Positions 47,875 to 57,878 of a DNA stretch of 64,000 nt are shown here, in pieces. A model generated the notes under the pieces. That model had not been told where the DNA came from and ran no database searches. It saw only the letters and a program-made list of their open reading frames with translations. How positions within the stretch are numbered: the stretch's first letter is position 1; each line of letters starts with the position of its first letter. Position numbers and translations under genes: made by a program. The DNA comes from Dokdonella sp. (lineage in GTDB: Bacteria > Pseudomonadota > Gammaproteobacteria > Xanthomonadales > Rhodanobacteraceae). The stretch is taken from NCBI RefSeq assembly GCF_019634815.1, contig NZ_JAHCAP010000008.1, forward strand, positions 1-64,000. Reading direction: 5' to 3'.

Positions 47875-49692
47875 TCAAGGTTCGGCCAGCACCACGCGGT
47901 CACGGCCCTGCGCCTTGGCCCGATACAGCGCGCCATCGGCGGCGGCGAACCAGTCGGCCGAAGCGGTCCTGGCCTGGCCCTCGCGCAAGGCCACGCCAAT
48001 GCTCGTGGTGACGGCGATCACGTTACCGTCATGCAGCTGCACGCGGATGTCGGCAATCTCCTTGCGGACCTGCTCGGCAAGGCTCAGTGCTGCCTCGAGG
48101 GCATGCTCGGGCGCAAGGATGACGAATTCCTCGCCGCCCAGGCGACCGACCGTTCCCGCGCGCGGCTCGTGCAGCAGGAGCGCATGCGCGACGATGGCAA
48201 GCACGCGGTCGCCTGCGAGGTGGCCGTGGTTGTCGTTGACTTGCTTGAAGTGATCGATGTCGATAACCAGCAGTGCATCGGTACCTAGCCTTGGCTCGCC
48301 GGTTTCCAGCTCGCGTAGCCGTTGCAGCAAGGCACGTCGATTGGGCAAGCGCGTGAGCCCATCGTGGAAGGCCTGCTCGTGCAGCGTGCTGGCGAGCCTG
48401 CGCTGGGCACGGATCACCAGCAGGCCCGCGATCACGATGATGCCAAGCACGCCTGCGGCTGCGCCCCATGCCAGCTTGAGCATGCGCTGCTTCTGCGCTT
48501 GCTGTTCGAGGGTGCCGGCGCGCTGGCGCGCCGCTTCGATGTCCAGCTCCTTGCGCCGGTTCTCCTGCTCGAGCTCGCGGACATGCACTGCCTGCTCGCG
48601 CTTCACGTAGCGCTGCTCGAGCTCATCAATCAGGCTGGCGCGCTTGGGATCGGAAGCCGGCTCGGCATCGGCCTGGAGCCTTTTGTCGAGCGCAGCGATC
48701 GCACTGGCCGGCGCGTGGGTTGCAAGCAGGGCCGATCGCTTGATATGCCGCAGTTCGAGCACGGTAGGCGGACTGTCGATGTCATGCATCGCCGCCAGTG
48801 CCGAGTCGACGGTTGCCAGCGCCTCGGTCGCGCGGCCAAGTCCAAGCAGGGCGCGCGCCTCCTGGGCCTGGGCGATGCACACGCTGAACGTGTTCTTGCT
48901 GCCACGTGCCGCCGCTACCGAACGGCGCGCGGCGCCCAATGCGGCGGCGTAATCACCGCTCGCGTTGAGATCCACCGCCAGTCCACTGTAAACCCGACCC
49001 GCAAGTGCAGACTCGCCGGCCGCTTCGACGGTGGCCAGGGCCTCGCGCCAGCGTACGATCGCCTCCTTCGATCGCTTGGCGGTACTCAACGCGCCGGCTT
49101 CCATGTACTGCGCGCGTGCCAGGGTCATGGCATTGCCGGTCTGCTGGGCCAACTGCGTGTAGCGATGGCAGTGTTCGAGTGCGCGCTCGGCCTGTCCGGC
49201 ACTGAGGTAGTCCCAGCACAGCTCCGAGCTCGCGATCGAACGCAAGTCCGAGTCGCCCTCCGGTACCGCGTTGGCGGCCGTGAGGGCGGTGACCAGCGCG
49301 TCGGCCTTGTTGCCGTGATCGAGCTGACGCTGCGCACGCAGGAACCCGGCCAGCGCGTGTGCACCCTGGGTTCCGGAATCGGCGAGCGCTTCCAGATCGC
49401 GCAGCACTTGCTGCAGTGCTTCCAGATCCGGCTTGCCGATTGCGGCGCCACCCATGTACCACAGCAGGAACATGCGTTGCCTGGGCGCGTCGGCGAACAC
49501 CTTGGCCGCAAGCGCGGCGCGTCCTTCGCTGATTGCGGCACCGCGATCGCGTACTGCGGAGCGCCGGTACGCGCCAAGGTCGAAACCGGTTGCCTTATCC
49601 ACCTGCGCGCACACTGGCGTCGCAAACGCCAGTGCAGCCACAAGCAGCAGCCCACGTGCACCTTGCAGCACGCGCCCCGCTGGAACTCGCAT
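47875..49692 (-). CDS. Periplasmic-TPR diguanylate cyclase
   Basis: A 605-residue membrane protein. A signal peptide (ARGLLLVAALAFATPVCAQ) precedes about 380 residues of TPR-like helical repeats (AGQAERALEHCHRYTQLAQ, SGDYAAALGAARRSVAAARG, GRATEALATVDSALAAM). A coiled coil follows, then one membrane helix (AWGAAAGVLGIIVIAGLLVIRA) and a cytoplasmic GGDEF domain with FHDGLTRLPNRRAL, DIDHFKQVNDNHGHLAGD and active-site GGEEF near residue 516. The C-terminal GALYRAKAQGRDRV is typical. The start is placed at MRVPAGRVLQ before the signal core. It makes cyclic di-GMP, probably in response to periplasmic protein-bound signals. Confidence 0.92.
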   Translation of the reverse strand: MRVPAGRVLQGARGLLLVAALAFATPVCAQVDKATGFDLGAYRRSAVRDRGAAISEGRAALAAKVFADAPRQRMFLLWYMGGAAIGKPDLEALQQVLRDLEALADSGTQGAHALAGFLRAQRQLDHGNKADALVTALTAANAVPEGDSDLRSIASSELCWDYLSAGQAERALEHCHRYTQLAQQTGNAMTLARAQYMEAGALSTAKRSKEAIVRWREALATVEAAGESALAGRVYSGLAVDLNASGDYAAALGAARRSVAAARGSKNTFSVCIAQAQEARALLGLGRATEALATVDSALAAMHDIDSPPTVLELRHIKRSALLATHAPASAIAALDKRLQADAEPASDPKRASLIDELEQRYVKREQAVHVRELEQENRRKELDIEAARQRAGTLEQQAQKQRMLKLAWGAAAGVLGIIVIAGLLVIRAQRRLASTLHEQAFHDGLTRLPNRRALLQRLRELETGEPRLGTDALLVIDIDHFKQVNDNHGHLAGDRVLAIVAHALLLHEPRAGTVGRLGGEEFVILAPEHALEAALSLAEQVRKEIADIRVQLHDGNVIAVTTSIGVALREGQARTASADWFAAADGALYRAKAQGRDRVVLAEP

Positions 49693-49813
49693 TTTCAACC
49701 ACCGATGTCCGACCCGTTGCGGCCTTCCTAGCACAAGCAACCGACCAACCCAAGTGAAAGATCGTGAAGGGTCGAACCGGTGGCGATGGCGCGCATGTCC
49801 AGCACACGATTCT

Positions 49814-52800
49814 TCAGGGTTGAGGCAAAACAGTTCCGGCGGAGCGCACCTGCCCCACCCTCGCCTGCGCGATGAGCCCTCGCGTGGCGATGCGCGCATC
49901 ATCGAGCAGCGCGTAGATGCAAGGCAGTGCGAGCAGGGTCACGATGGTCGAGAAGGTCAGGCCGCCGGCAATCGCGCGTGCCATCGGATAGTACGGCGGA
50001 CCATTGTCCCAGGCTTGGGCGCCGCCCAGCGCGAGTGGCAGCATGCCGAGGATCGCGGTTGCCATCGTCATCAGCACCGGGCGCAGTCGCTCCTGCGCGC
50101 CGAGCACCAGCGCCTGGTTGCGCGCGTGCCCGTCATGACGCAACTGATTGATGTGCACGATCATCACGATGCCGTTGTTCACCACCACGCCCATCAGGAT
50201 CAGGATGCCGATCGCCGCCATGATCGAGAAGGTCGTTCCGGTGAGCCAGAACAGCCAGTACACACCGAAGATCGAGAACACGAAGGTGGTGAGGATTGCG
50301 GCCGGGAAGATCAACGATTCGAACATCGCGCACATCACCACATAGACCAGCAGCAGGGCGATCAAGGTGTTGAACAGCATCTGCGAGCCGGCCTGATCGG
50401 AACGATCGAAGCCCTGCCCGAAGCTCCAGCGATATCCGGGCGGAAAGGCCATGCCGGATAGCGCCGCGCTGATCTCGCGCTGTGCATCGGGCATGGTCTT
50501 GCCGTCGGCTAGATTGGCGATGATCTTGAGTGAGGTCATGCGATCGACCCGGCTGATCGCAGACGGCGTCGCCTTGGAATCCGCGTTCACCATCGCCATC
50601 AGCGGCACCTGGCTGCCGTCGGCGGCGCGCAGCTTGAAGTCGGACAGGCTGGCCAGGCTGCGCGTATCGCTACCCTGGAACCGCAGCCACACCGGCAACT
50701 GGCGGTCATCGATGCGGAAATCACGCAACGGCATGCCGCGCAATGCGATCTGGATGAAGTCGGCAACCGTTTGCGCGTCGAAACCGTACTGGCGTGCGCG
50801 CACGCGATCGACGCGCGTCTGCATCTCACGATCACCATTGCCCTGGTCGACGCGGACGTCGCGCAGGCTCGGCAGATGCGCGAGGGTCTTGACCACGCTG
50901 GCAGACAAATCCTGCAGTTGCTCCACCGAATCACCGATCAGCGAGATGTCGACACCACCGCTGAGGCTGCCATTGCCGTTGCCATCGAACCCGACCTGAC
51001 CGACTGCCAGCCGCGGCAAGCCCGCGCGGATTTCCTCCTTGATCCGTGACGCGGGGCGGGTGCTGCCCCGTCCAATCAGGCTCAGTGCCCATTCGCCCAG
51101 CCCGCTCGGCGGCTCGGTGAGCAGGATGCGCGTGACTGCCTGCCCCTGCTCGCCATACCAGCTGTAGATCGAAGCGATCTGGAAGCGTTCCCGGTTGGCT
51201 TCCAGGTAACGTTCGATCTTGACGATCTCGGGTTTGAGGTCGGCAAGGCGATAGTTGGCGTTGAGCTGGTAGAACAGCTGCAACCTGCGCGACTGCCCGC
51301 TGTCGAACAGGTCGGATTTGGTCAGCGCCATCGGCACGAAGCTGAGTGCAACCATCGCCATCAGGGCAAGCATGGTCCAGCGTCGATGTGCCAGCGTCCA
51401 GCCGATCACGCGTCCGTAGCGCTCGCGCAGGCGACTGACTGCCGATTCACGGCCAAGGAACTTCGGCGGTGCGAGGCGCGCGGCGAACATCGGCACGAGG
51501 CTCACCGCCACCAGCCACGACGCCAGGTGCGCAATCGACATCGTGATCGCGACCTGGGCGAGGAAGATCGAGATGTCATTGACCTCGCCGAAAATGTTGG
51601 GCAGGAACACGACCACGCTCGACAGAGTGCCCGCGGCAATCGCGACGCCGACGACCTGGGTGCCCCGCACGGCGCAGTACCAGGGACGATCCGGGTGCTT
51701 TTCGCGGTACTGGTAGATGCTTTCGACCACGACCACCGCGTTGTCGACCAGCATGCCCACCGCGAGCAACAAACCCATCATCGACAGCACGTTGAGGCTG
51801 ATGCCAAGGAAATGCATGCATCCCAGCGTGATCACGAAGCAAATTGGAATCGACAGCGACACCATCAACGTCGATGGCCAATCGCGCAGGAAGAAGAACA
51901 GCACCAGTACCGACAGCAAGGTGCCTTCGAGGCCGGCACGTGCCAGCTGTGAGAGCGAGCCGGTCACGCTGTCGGCCTGATTCTCCATCGCGTACACCGT
52001 CATGCCCTGCAACTCGGGCGAGGCCTGGATGCGCCGCACTTGCGCCATCACCGCAGTGCCGACGTCGACCAGGTTGGCATTGCGTTCGCGGCGGATGTCG
52101 ATGCCGATCGCGGCCTTGCCGTCGAGCCGACGCGCGAACTCGACCCGTGCCGGACGCAGGCTCACGCTGGCGATGTCTCCGAGTTTGAGGCCGCGCGCAT
52201 CAATGGGCAGTGCGCGGATATCGTCGAGGCTCTGCCACTGACCCTGTGGCTCGACGCGGAAGCGCTTGCCATCGGCATCGATCTGCCCGGCCGAGAACGC
52301 GAAGTTGGCATCGCGCAGTCGCTGGTAGAGATCGTTGAGGCCGATGTGGTGCGCACTCAGGCGATCGGCCGAGAGTTCGATCTGCACTTCGGGCTTGCCG
52401 ATCCCGGAAACCTCGACGCTGGCGACGCCGGGCACGCGCTCGAGTGGACGTTTGATCTCGCGCTCTATCAGATCCCAGGCATTGGACAAATCGGCCCCCT
52501 TCGAGGCGATGCGCAGTTGCAGCACCGGCTCATCGGCGGTGGAAAACTTTTGCACGAAGTAGCGTTGCAGGTCTGTCGGCAATTCGGCGCGGATCGCATC
52601 GATCTTCTCGCGTGCCTGCACCGCCTTGATCGCAATCGGCTGGCCCCACTTGAATTCGAGGAATACCTGCGCCGACTCGGCATCGGAAGTGGAGTTCATG
52701 CGCTTGAGGCCCGGAATCGTCGCCAGCGCCTCCTCGACCGGCCGCGTGATCGTGCGTTCGATCTCGGCAGGCGTCGAACCCGGGTACGGAATCTGCACGA

Positions 52801-52936
52801 ACAGGAATGGCGCATCGATCGACGGAAATTGCTCGAGCGGCAGTCGGAACGCGGCGATCAGGCCAACCACGACCATCGACACGAACACCATGATCGTGGT
52901 GACCGGGCGACGCAGGCTGAGTTCGGCAATGCTCAC
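49814..52936 (-). CDS. Drug-type RND efflux permease, second subunit
   Basis: A 1040-residue HAE1-type permease of normal length. Twelve TM helices and two periplasmic loops are apparent. The TM4 motif reads GMLVDNAVVVVES and the TM10 motif reads GVVVNNGIVMIVHINQLR; AcrB-type pumps have VDD and a Lys here, so the classical proton-relay residues are partly absent. It overlaps the preceding permease gene (ATGA), so the two are made together and may form a mixed trimer, as MdtB and MdtC do. Substrates are unknown. No TolC gene is in the operon. Confidence 0.9.
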   Translation of the reverse strand: MSIAELSLRRPVTTIMVFVSMVVVGLIAAFRLPLEQFPSIDAPFLFVQIPYPGSTPAEIERTITRPVEEALATIPGLKRMNSTSDAESAQVFLEFKWGQPIAIKAVQAREKIDAIRAELPTDLQRYFVQKFSTADEPVLQLRIASKGADLSNAWDLIEREIKRPLERVPGVASVEVSGIGKPEVQIELSADRLSAHHIGLNDLYQRLRDANFAFSAGQIDADGKRFRVEPQGQWQSLDDIRALPIDARGLKLGDIASVSLRPARVEFARRLDGKAAIGIDIRRERNANLVDVGTAVMAQVRRIQASPELQGMTVYAMENQADSVTGSLSQLARAGLEGTLLSVLVLFFFLRDWPSTLMVSLSIPICFVITLGCMHFLGISLNVLSMMGLLLAVGMLVDNAVVVVESIYQYREKHPDRPWYCAVRGTQVVGVAIAAGTLSSVVVFLPNIFGEVNDISIFLAQVAITMSIAHLASWLVAVSLVPMFAARLAPPKFLGRESAVSRLRERYGRVIGWTLAHRRWTMLALMAMVALSFVPMALTKSDLFDSGQSRRLQLFYQLNANYRLADLKPEIVKIERYLEANRERFQIASIYSWYGEQGQAVTRILLTEPPSGLGEWALSLIGRGSTRPASRIKEEIRAGLPRLAVGQVGFDGNGNGSLSGGVDISLIGDSVEQLQDLSASVVKTLAHLPSLRDVRVDQGNGDREMQTRVDRVRARQYGFDAQTVADFIQIALRGMPLRDFRIDDRQLPVWLRFQGSDTRSLASLSDFKLRAADGSQVPLMAMVNADSKATPSAISRVDRMTSLKIIANLADGKTMPDAQREISAALSGMAFPPGYRWSFGQGFDRSDQAGSQMLFNTLIALLLVYVVMCAMFESLIFPAAILTTFVFSIFGVYWLFWLTGTTFSIMAAIGILILMGVVVNNGIVMIVHINQLRHDGHARNQALVLGAQERLRPVLMTMATAILGMLPLALGGAQAWDNGPPYYPMARAIAGGLTFSTIVTLLALPCIYALLDDARIATRGLIAQARVGQVRSAGTVLPQP

Positions 52937-55900
52937 GCCGATGCTCCCGCGGCCGCCCCTGCGGGTGTCGGGGCCTGTTCTTGCGCCTTCGCCGCCAACA
53001 TGCGTCCACGCGCCACGTACCAGGCGTCGCCGCGGCGATCGAGCAGGTCGTAAACCACCGGCACCACGATCAAGGTGAGCAGGGTCGATACCGCCAGACC
53101 GCCAATCACGGTCAGCGCCATCGGCGCCCGCACCTCGGCGCCCTCACCCCAGGCCATCGCGAGGGGCGCAAAGCCGATCAAGGTGCACAGCGTCGTCATC
53201 ACGATCGGGCGCAGGCGCGACTCGGCGGCCTGCGCAAGTGCGTCGCGCTTGGCTACTCCGGCTTCGCGCAACTGATTGACGCGGTCGATCAGCACGATCG
53301 CGTTCTTGACCACGATGCCGACCAGCATGATCAGGCCGATGAATACCACCACCGAGATCGCCGAGCCTGAAAGCTTGAGCGCAAGCACCGCGCCAACCGC
53401 AGCGAGCGGGATCGAGAACATGATCACGAAGGGATGCAGCAGCGACTCGAACTGCGAAGCCATCACCAGATAGACGAGAAAGATCGCCAGGCCCAGCGCA
53501 AACAGCAGCGAGTGCACCGATGCGTCGAGTTCCTCGCTCTGCCCGCCGACATGCACGCGCACACCCGCGGCGAGCGGATGCGCAGCCACAATCGACTCGA
53601 CCTCGGCGATCGCACTGCCGAGATCGCCTTCGCGCAGGTTGGCCGAGACGATCGCGACACGTTCCTGGCTGACGCGGTGGATCTCGAGCGGCCCCCGGGT
53701 CGCGACGATGTCCGCCACCGCTGACAGACGGATCGGTGTGTCGCTGGGACTGCGCGGTGTGTCGTTGAGCGTGACTTCCCCGGCGCCTGCGACCTGGCCG
53801 GGCGTGGATGCCGCGGTCGATCTGGCTGCCACATAGCCGACCACGAGATTGCCGATGTCGGCGACGCCGGCCCGATCGGTGGCGCGCGCACGCACCAGCA
53901 CATCGATCTTGCGATCCCGGAAGTCGTATCGCGTCGCCACCTCACCCTTGACCTTGCGCACGATGCGATCGGCGATCGCCCGCGTGGTAAGGCCCAGCGC
54001 CGCGGCGCGATCCTGATCGAAACGGATCTGGATCTCGGGATGCCCCCCTTCGACGCTGGATTTCACATCGGCGAAGCGCGGCGAGGCGCGCATGAGCTCG
54101 CTCAGCCGCTGGCCGGCAGCGGACAATGCATCGAGGTCATGTCCGCGGATCTCCACTTCCAGCGGCGCTGAGAAACTGAACAACTGCGGGCGCGCGAACT
54201 TCACGCTGGCATCGCTGCGCGGCAGGTCATTGCGCAGGCGCTCGATCTCGGCGGCCTCGATCGCCTTGCTGCCACCATCGACCAGCGCGATCGACAGGCG
54301 CGCGATGTTCTCGCCCGACTCGGTCGGATTGGCATCGAGCCGCGTCCCCGAACCGGCAACGCCATAGATCGAGGCCACGCCAGGATCCTTGGCGTGTTTG
54401 CTCGCGATCTGCGCGACCACCTGGTCGGATGCGGCAAGCGGGGTACCCGGCGGCAGGGTCACGGTCATGTCGAAGCGACCCTGTGCGAGCTGCGGAATCA
54501 GGTCGAGACCGAGGCTGGGCACCAGCGCAAGGGTGAGCGCGAAGGCAAGCGCCGCCGCGCCGAGCACGCGCGCGGGATGCGCGAGTGCGCGCGGGAGGAA
54601 GCGATGGTAGGCCGCTGCGGCGCGCTCATAACTGCCGCTGACGATGGTGCCGAGACCAGCCAGCAGCTTGCGCGCGAGCCAGCCCACGGACCACAACAGC
54701 AGCGCAGCGAGCCGCGCCAGCACCATCCATGCGAGCAGCGCGAGGAGCACGACCACACGCAGCGGCAGACTCGAGGCAGCGATCAAGCGCTGGCTTGGCG
54801 AGCGGCCGTAGTCCGCCGCCGAAGTGCGCAGCAGATTCCGCAGCGTGCCGAGGTCGCCCTGCAGGCGTTCGCGCCAGCTTTCCGCGCTGCTCCCGTGCAG
54901 CACGCGCGCGCAGCGGAAGCCCATGTACGTGACGCCGCGCACCAAGAGGCCGATGCCGATCAGCAGGCAAACGAGGATGAAGTAGACCAGCGCAATCAGC
55001 AGCCGCGGCGGCAGCGTGACGGCGAACAGCAGGCGACGCGGCATGCGGCGTGGACTGTCCAGCGGCCAGCGCAACAGGCTCGTGCTGCCACCGAGCGCCT
55101 TCGCCCACAACGATTGCGATCCCGGCGGTTCTTCCTGCCAGGCCAGCGGCGAGCGCGCCTTGAGCGAGGCGAGCATCGGAATCAGGGTCATCGCCACCGC
55201 CAGCGAAACCAGCATCGCAAAGGTGATCGTCAAGGCCTGGTCACGGAACAATTGCCCGGCAACGCCCTGCACGAAGACCAATGGAAAAAACACCGCGACC
55301 GTGGTCAGGGTCGAAGCCGTCACGGCCATGCCGACTTCGGCGGTGCCGCGCACCGCAGCCTGCGCAATGCCAAGCCCACGCTCGCGCAGGCGCGCGATGT
55401 TCTCGAGAACGACGATCGAATCGTCCACCACCATGCCCGTGGCGAGCGCGAGGCCGCCCAGCGACATCACGTTGAGTGACAGGTGCAGCTGATCCATGAA
55501 GAAGAAGGTCGCGATCAGCGAAACCGGCAAGGACAGCGAGATGATGAAAGTGCTCCAGCCATCGCGCAGGAACAGGAAGATGATGAGGATCGCTAGCACG
55601 CCGCCGATCAGCGCATCCTTCTTGACGTCGTGCAGGGCTGCCTCGATGAATTGCGACTGGTCCTCGATCGTGGTCAGGCCCGCGCCGGGCGGCAGGCCGC
55701 TCTTGAGCTGTTGCATGGCCGCATCGACTGCCTTGGCCACGGTCACGGTATTGGCATCGCCTTCCTTGTAAATCGCCAGCTCGATCGCTTCGCGGCCATC
55801 GATGCGCACCACGCCCTCGCGCTCCTTGTGGCCTTGACTGACCGTGGCGATATCCTTGAGCCGAATCGGCACGTTGCCGTCGAGCTTGATGATGAGGTCG

Positions 55901-56634
55901 CGCATTTCCTCGAGCGATTGGAACTGGTTTACGGTGCGCACGAGGAAACGCTGGCTGCCTTCATCGATGCGCCCGCCCGAGGCGTTGACGTTCTCGCTCT
56001 TCAGGCGCGTGTTGATGTCGTTGATGTCGATGCCAAGACGTGCCAACTTCTGTTGATCGATGAGCACGTCGATCTGGTCTTCCAGGCCACCGCCGACCTT
56101 GACTGCAGCGACACCTGCGACCGGGCTGAGCCGCTTCTTGAGATCCTCATCGGCGAAGCGGCGCAACTGCTTGAGCGAAAGCTCGCCACTGCCCTGCCCC
56201 GCGGCCATCGTCAAACCGTAGCGCAGGATCGGGTCGGTGGACGGATTGAAGCGCAGCAGCAGCGGCTTCTTGGCTTCCAGCGGCAATTGCACGGTATCGA
56301 GCTTGTCGCGCACCTCCAGGCTGGCCATGTCCATGTCAGTGCCCCACGCGAACTCGAGCACGACATCGGATTGGCCGGTGCGTGAAACCGAATGCACCTT
56401 GCGGATGTTCTTGACCACGCCGACCGCTTCCTCGACCGGCTGGCTGACGAGGTTCTCGATTTCAGCGGGCGCGGCGCCCTCGTAGTCGGTACGCACGGTC
56501 AGCGTCGGATACGACAGGTCGGGCAGCAGGTTGACCTTGAGGTTGCTCAGGCCGATGAGGCCAAACAACACCAGGGTGACGGTGAACATGCCCACCGTCA
56601 CGCGCCGCCGAATGGCGAATTCCGGCAGGTTCAC
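52933..56634 (-). CDS. Drug-type RND efflux permease, enlarged first subunit
   Basis: A 1233-residue RND permease, about 190 residues longer than usual. The N-terminal half (LPDLSYPTLTVRTDYEGAAPAEIENLVSQPVEE) and TM4 (GMVVDDSIVVLENIARLRERG) are canonical, and TM10 has GIVVKNAIVLIDRVNQLRE with the conserved Lys. Between about residues 490 and 665, where other pumps have a short cytoplasmic linker between TM6 and TM7, lies an insertion with two strongly hydrophobic stretches (LLIALVYFILVCLLIGIGLLV and LLALLAWMVLARLAALLLW). The reading frame is continuous, so this is not an assembly break. It overlaps the adaptor gene upstream and the second permease downstream. Confidence 0.9.
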   Translation of the reverse strand: MNLPEFAIRRRVTVGMFTVTLVLFGLIGLSNLKVNLLPDLSYPTLTVRTDYEGAAPAEIENLVSQPVEEAVGVVKNIRKVHSVSRTGQSDVVLEFAWGTDMDMASLEVRDKLDTVQLPLEAKKPLLLRFNPSTDPILRYGLTMAAGQGSGELSLKQLRRFADEDLKKRLSPVAGVAAVKVGGGLEDQIDVLIDQQKLARLGIDINDINTRLKSENVNASGGRIDEGSQRFLVRTVNQFQSLEEMRDLIIKLDGNVPIRLKDIATVSQGHKEREGVVRIDGREAIELAIYKEGDANTVTVAKAVDAAMQQLKSGLPPGAGLTTIEDQSQFIEAALHDVKKDALIGGVLAILIIFLFLRDGWSTFIISLSLPVSLIATFFFMDQLHLSLNVMSLGGLALATGMVVDDSIVVLENIARLRERGLGIAQAAVRGTAEVGMAVTASTLTTVAVFFPLVFVQGVAGQLFRDQALTITFAMLVSLAVAMTLIPMLASLKARSPLAWQEEPPGSQSLWAKALGGSTSLLRWPLDSPRRMPRRLLFAVTLPPRLLIALVYFILVCLLIGIGLLVRGVTYMGFRCARVLHGSSAESWRERLQGDLGTLRNLLRTSAADYGRSPSQRLIAASSLPLRVVVLLALLAWMVLARLAALLLWSVGWLARKLLAGLGTIVSGSYERAAAAYHRFLPRALAHPARVLGAAALAFALTLALVPSLGLDLIPQLAQGRFDMTVTLPPGTPLAASDQVVAQIASKHAKDPGVASIYGVAGSGTRLDANPTESGENIARLSIALVDGGSKAIEAAEIERLRNDLPRSDASVKFARPQLFSFSAPLEVEIRGHDLDALSAAGQRLSELMRASPRFADVKSSVEGGHPEIQIRFDQDRAAALGLTTRAIADRIVRKVKGEVATRYDFRDRKIDVLVRARATDRAGVADIGNLVVGYVAARSTAASTPGQVAGAGEVTLNDTPRSPSDTPIRLSAVADIVATRGPLEIHRVSQERVAIVSANLREGDLGSAIAEVESIVAAHPLAAGVRVHVGGQSEELDASVHSLLFALGLAIFLVYLVMASQFESLLHPFVIMFSIPLAAVGAVLALKLSGSAISVVVFIGLIMLVGIVVKNAIVLIDRVNQLREAGVAKRDALAQAAESRLRPIVMTTLCTLIGFAPLAMAWGEGAEVRAPMALTVIGGLAVSTLLTLIVVPVVYDLLDRRGDAWYVARGRMLAAKAQEQAPTPAGAAAGASA

Positions 56635-57830
56635 CGATGCAGCCCGGCGAGCTGTGCCGTCGCGGTTGCTGCAAGCGCGGCCTTGCCGTCAGCGAGCACC
56701 TGCACCTGCGTGCCATCGCGCACCGCATTGCGACCCAGCGTGATCACGCGCTCACCTTGATGGATGCCGTCACGCACTTCGACGCGATCATCCTCGGCAT
56801 AACCGAGCTTCACCACGCGACGCTTGGCCACGAAACGCGGCGCCGGTTCCTTCGCCGGAGCCGACTTGCCCGCCACCGCGGGCGCAGTGGCCGGCGCCGG
56901 TTCGACCACGAATACCGAAGTCTCGCCATCCTCCTCGGTGATCGCATTGCGCGGCACCACCAGTGCGTCATGTCGCTGGTCATAAGCCACTTCGATGCGG
57001 CCGAACATGCCGGGCTTGAGCGTGCGCGTGGTATCGCGGAATTCGCAGGTCGCACGGAAGGTGCCGCTGGCCGCATCGATCACCGGCGCAATGCGCGCGA
57101 TCATGCCTTCGAAGCTGCGTCCGCCGAGCGCGTCGACCTGCATGACCACGCTCTGCCCGGCCTTGAGCGTGTCGAGATCGCGCTCGGGCACGTTGAGCAC
57201 CGCCTGCAAGCGGTCCAGGTCGACGATGTCGAACAAGGCCTGGTTGATCTGCACGAGATTGCCGACCTTGACCGAACGCTTGGCGATCACGCCATCGATC
57301 GGCGCGAGGATGCGCGTGTAGGAGACATCGAGCTGCGCGCCGGCGACGATCGCCTTCTGCGCCTCGAGGTCATAGCGCATGCTGTCGTAGTCCGCCTTGG
57401 GCGTGATCTTGAGCGCGAACCCCTTCTCTGCCTTGTCGTATGAGGCCTGTGCCTTGCGCAGGTTGGCGGTCGCCTGCGCCAGCTTGTTGCTCGCCGCATC
57501 GTCATCGAGCTGGGCCAGCAACTGGCCCCGCTTGACGTACATGCCTTCCTCGACGAGGAGCTTGAGCACGATCCCGCTGGCCTTGGCCACGACTTGAGCT
57601 TCGCCCACGGCTTCCAGCGAGGCGGTGCCTGAATAGTTCGCCGTGATCGACTGCTGGGACACGGTCGCGGTTTCCACCGGGATCGCGCTGCTCGCATCGG
57701 CCGCACCGGCAACCGGCGTCGAGTTGCCCGTGCTGCACGCTGCGAGTGCCAGCGCCAGAGCCACGCCCACGAGCGACCGCGCCAGCGATCCGAAGCCTGG
57801 CAAACGTGAAATAAAGTCTCGTGTTTTCAT
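56631..57830 (-). CDS. RND efflux periplasmic adaptor lipoprotein (HlyD/MFP family)
   Basis: A 399-residue membrane-fusion protein. The signal peptide ends with lipobox LAAC, so it is anchored as a lipoprotein in the inner membrane. Biotinyl-lipoyl-like and hairpin regions are visible (GEAQVVAKASGIVLKLLVEEGMYVKRGQLLAQLDDD; a coiled-coil hairpin; VSYTRILAPIDGVIAKRSVKVGNLVQINQALFDI), then the beta-barrel and membrane-proximal domain. It is first in an adaptor-permease-permease operon and starts about 27 bp from a perfect palindrome likely to be its operator. It links the inner-membrane pump to an outer-membrane channel encoded elsewhere. Confidence 0.92.
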   Translation of the reverse strand: MKTRDFISRLPGFGSLARSLVGVALALALAACSTGNSTPVAGAADASSAIPVETATVSQQSITANYSGTASLEAVGEAQVVAKASGIVLKLLVEEGMYVKRGQLLAQLDDDAASNKLAQATANLRKAQASYDKAEKGFALKITPKADYDSMRYDLEAQKAIVAGAQLDVSYTRILAPIDGVIAKRSVKVGNLVQINQALFDIVDLDRLQAVLNVPERDLDTLKAGQSVVMQVDALGGRSFEGMIARIAPVIDAASGTFRATCEFRDTTRTLKPGMFGRIEVAYDQRHDALVVPRNAITEEDGETSVFVVEPAPATAPAVAGKSAPAKEPAPRFVAKRRVVKLGYAEDDRVEVRDGIHQGERVITLGRNAVRDGTQVQVLADGKAALAATATAQLAGLHR

Positions 57831-57856
57831 GCAGATAGCCTTCCCGCGATGCGATG

Positions 57857-57878
57857 GTGTTGTACATTACTACAACAC
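57857..57878. promoter_or_regulatory. Perfect palindromic operator ahead of the RND operon
   Basis: GTGTTGTA (57857-57864) and TACAACAC (57871-57878) are exact 8-bp inverted arms with a 6-bp centre. It lies 27 bp upstream of the adaptor ATG on the minus strand, where a promoter or early leader would be. The size and spacing fit a TetR- or MarR-type repressor dimer. No such regulator gene is adjacent in the window. Confidence 0.65.

Noticed and set aside
54600..55170. The RND insertion as a frameshift or mis-assembly
   Set aside because: The frame is continuous across the insert with typical codon use, and canonical RND motifs are in frame on both sides.
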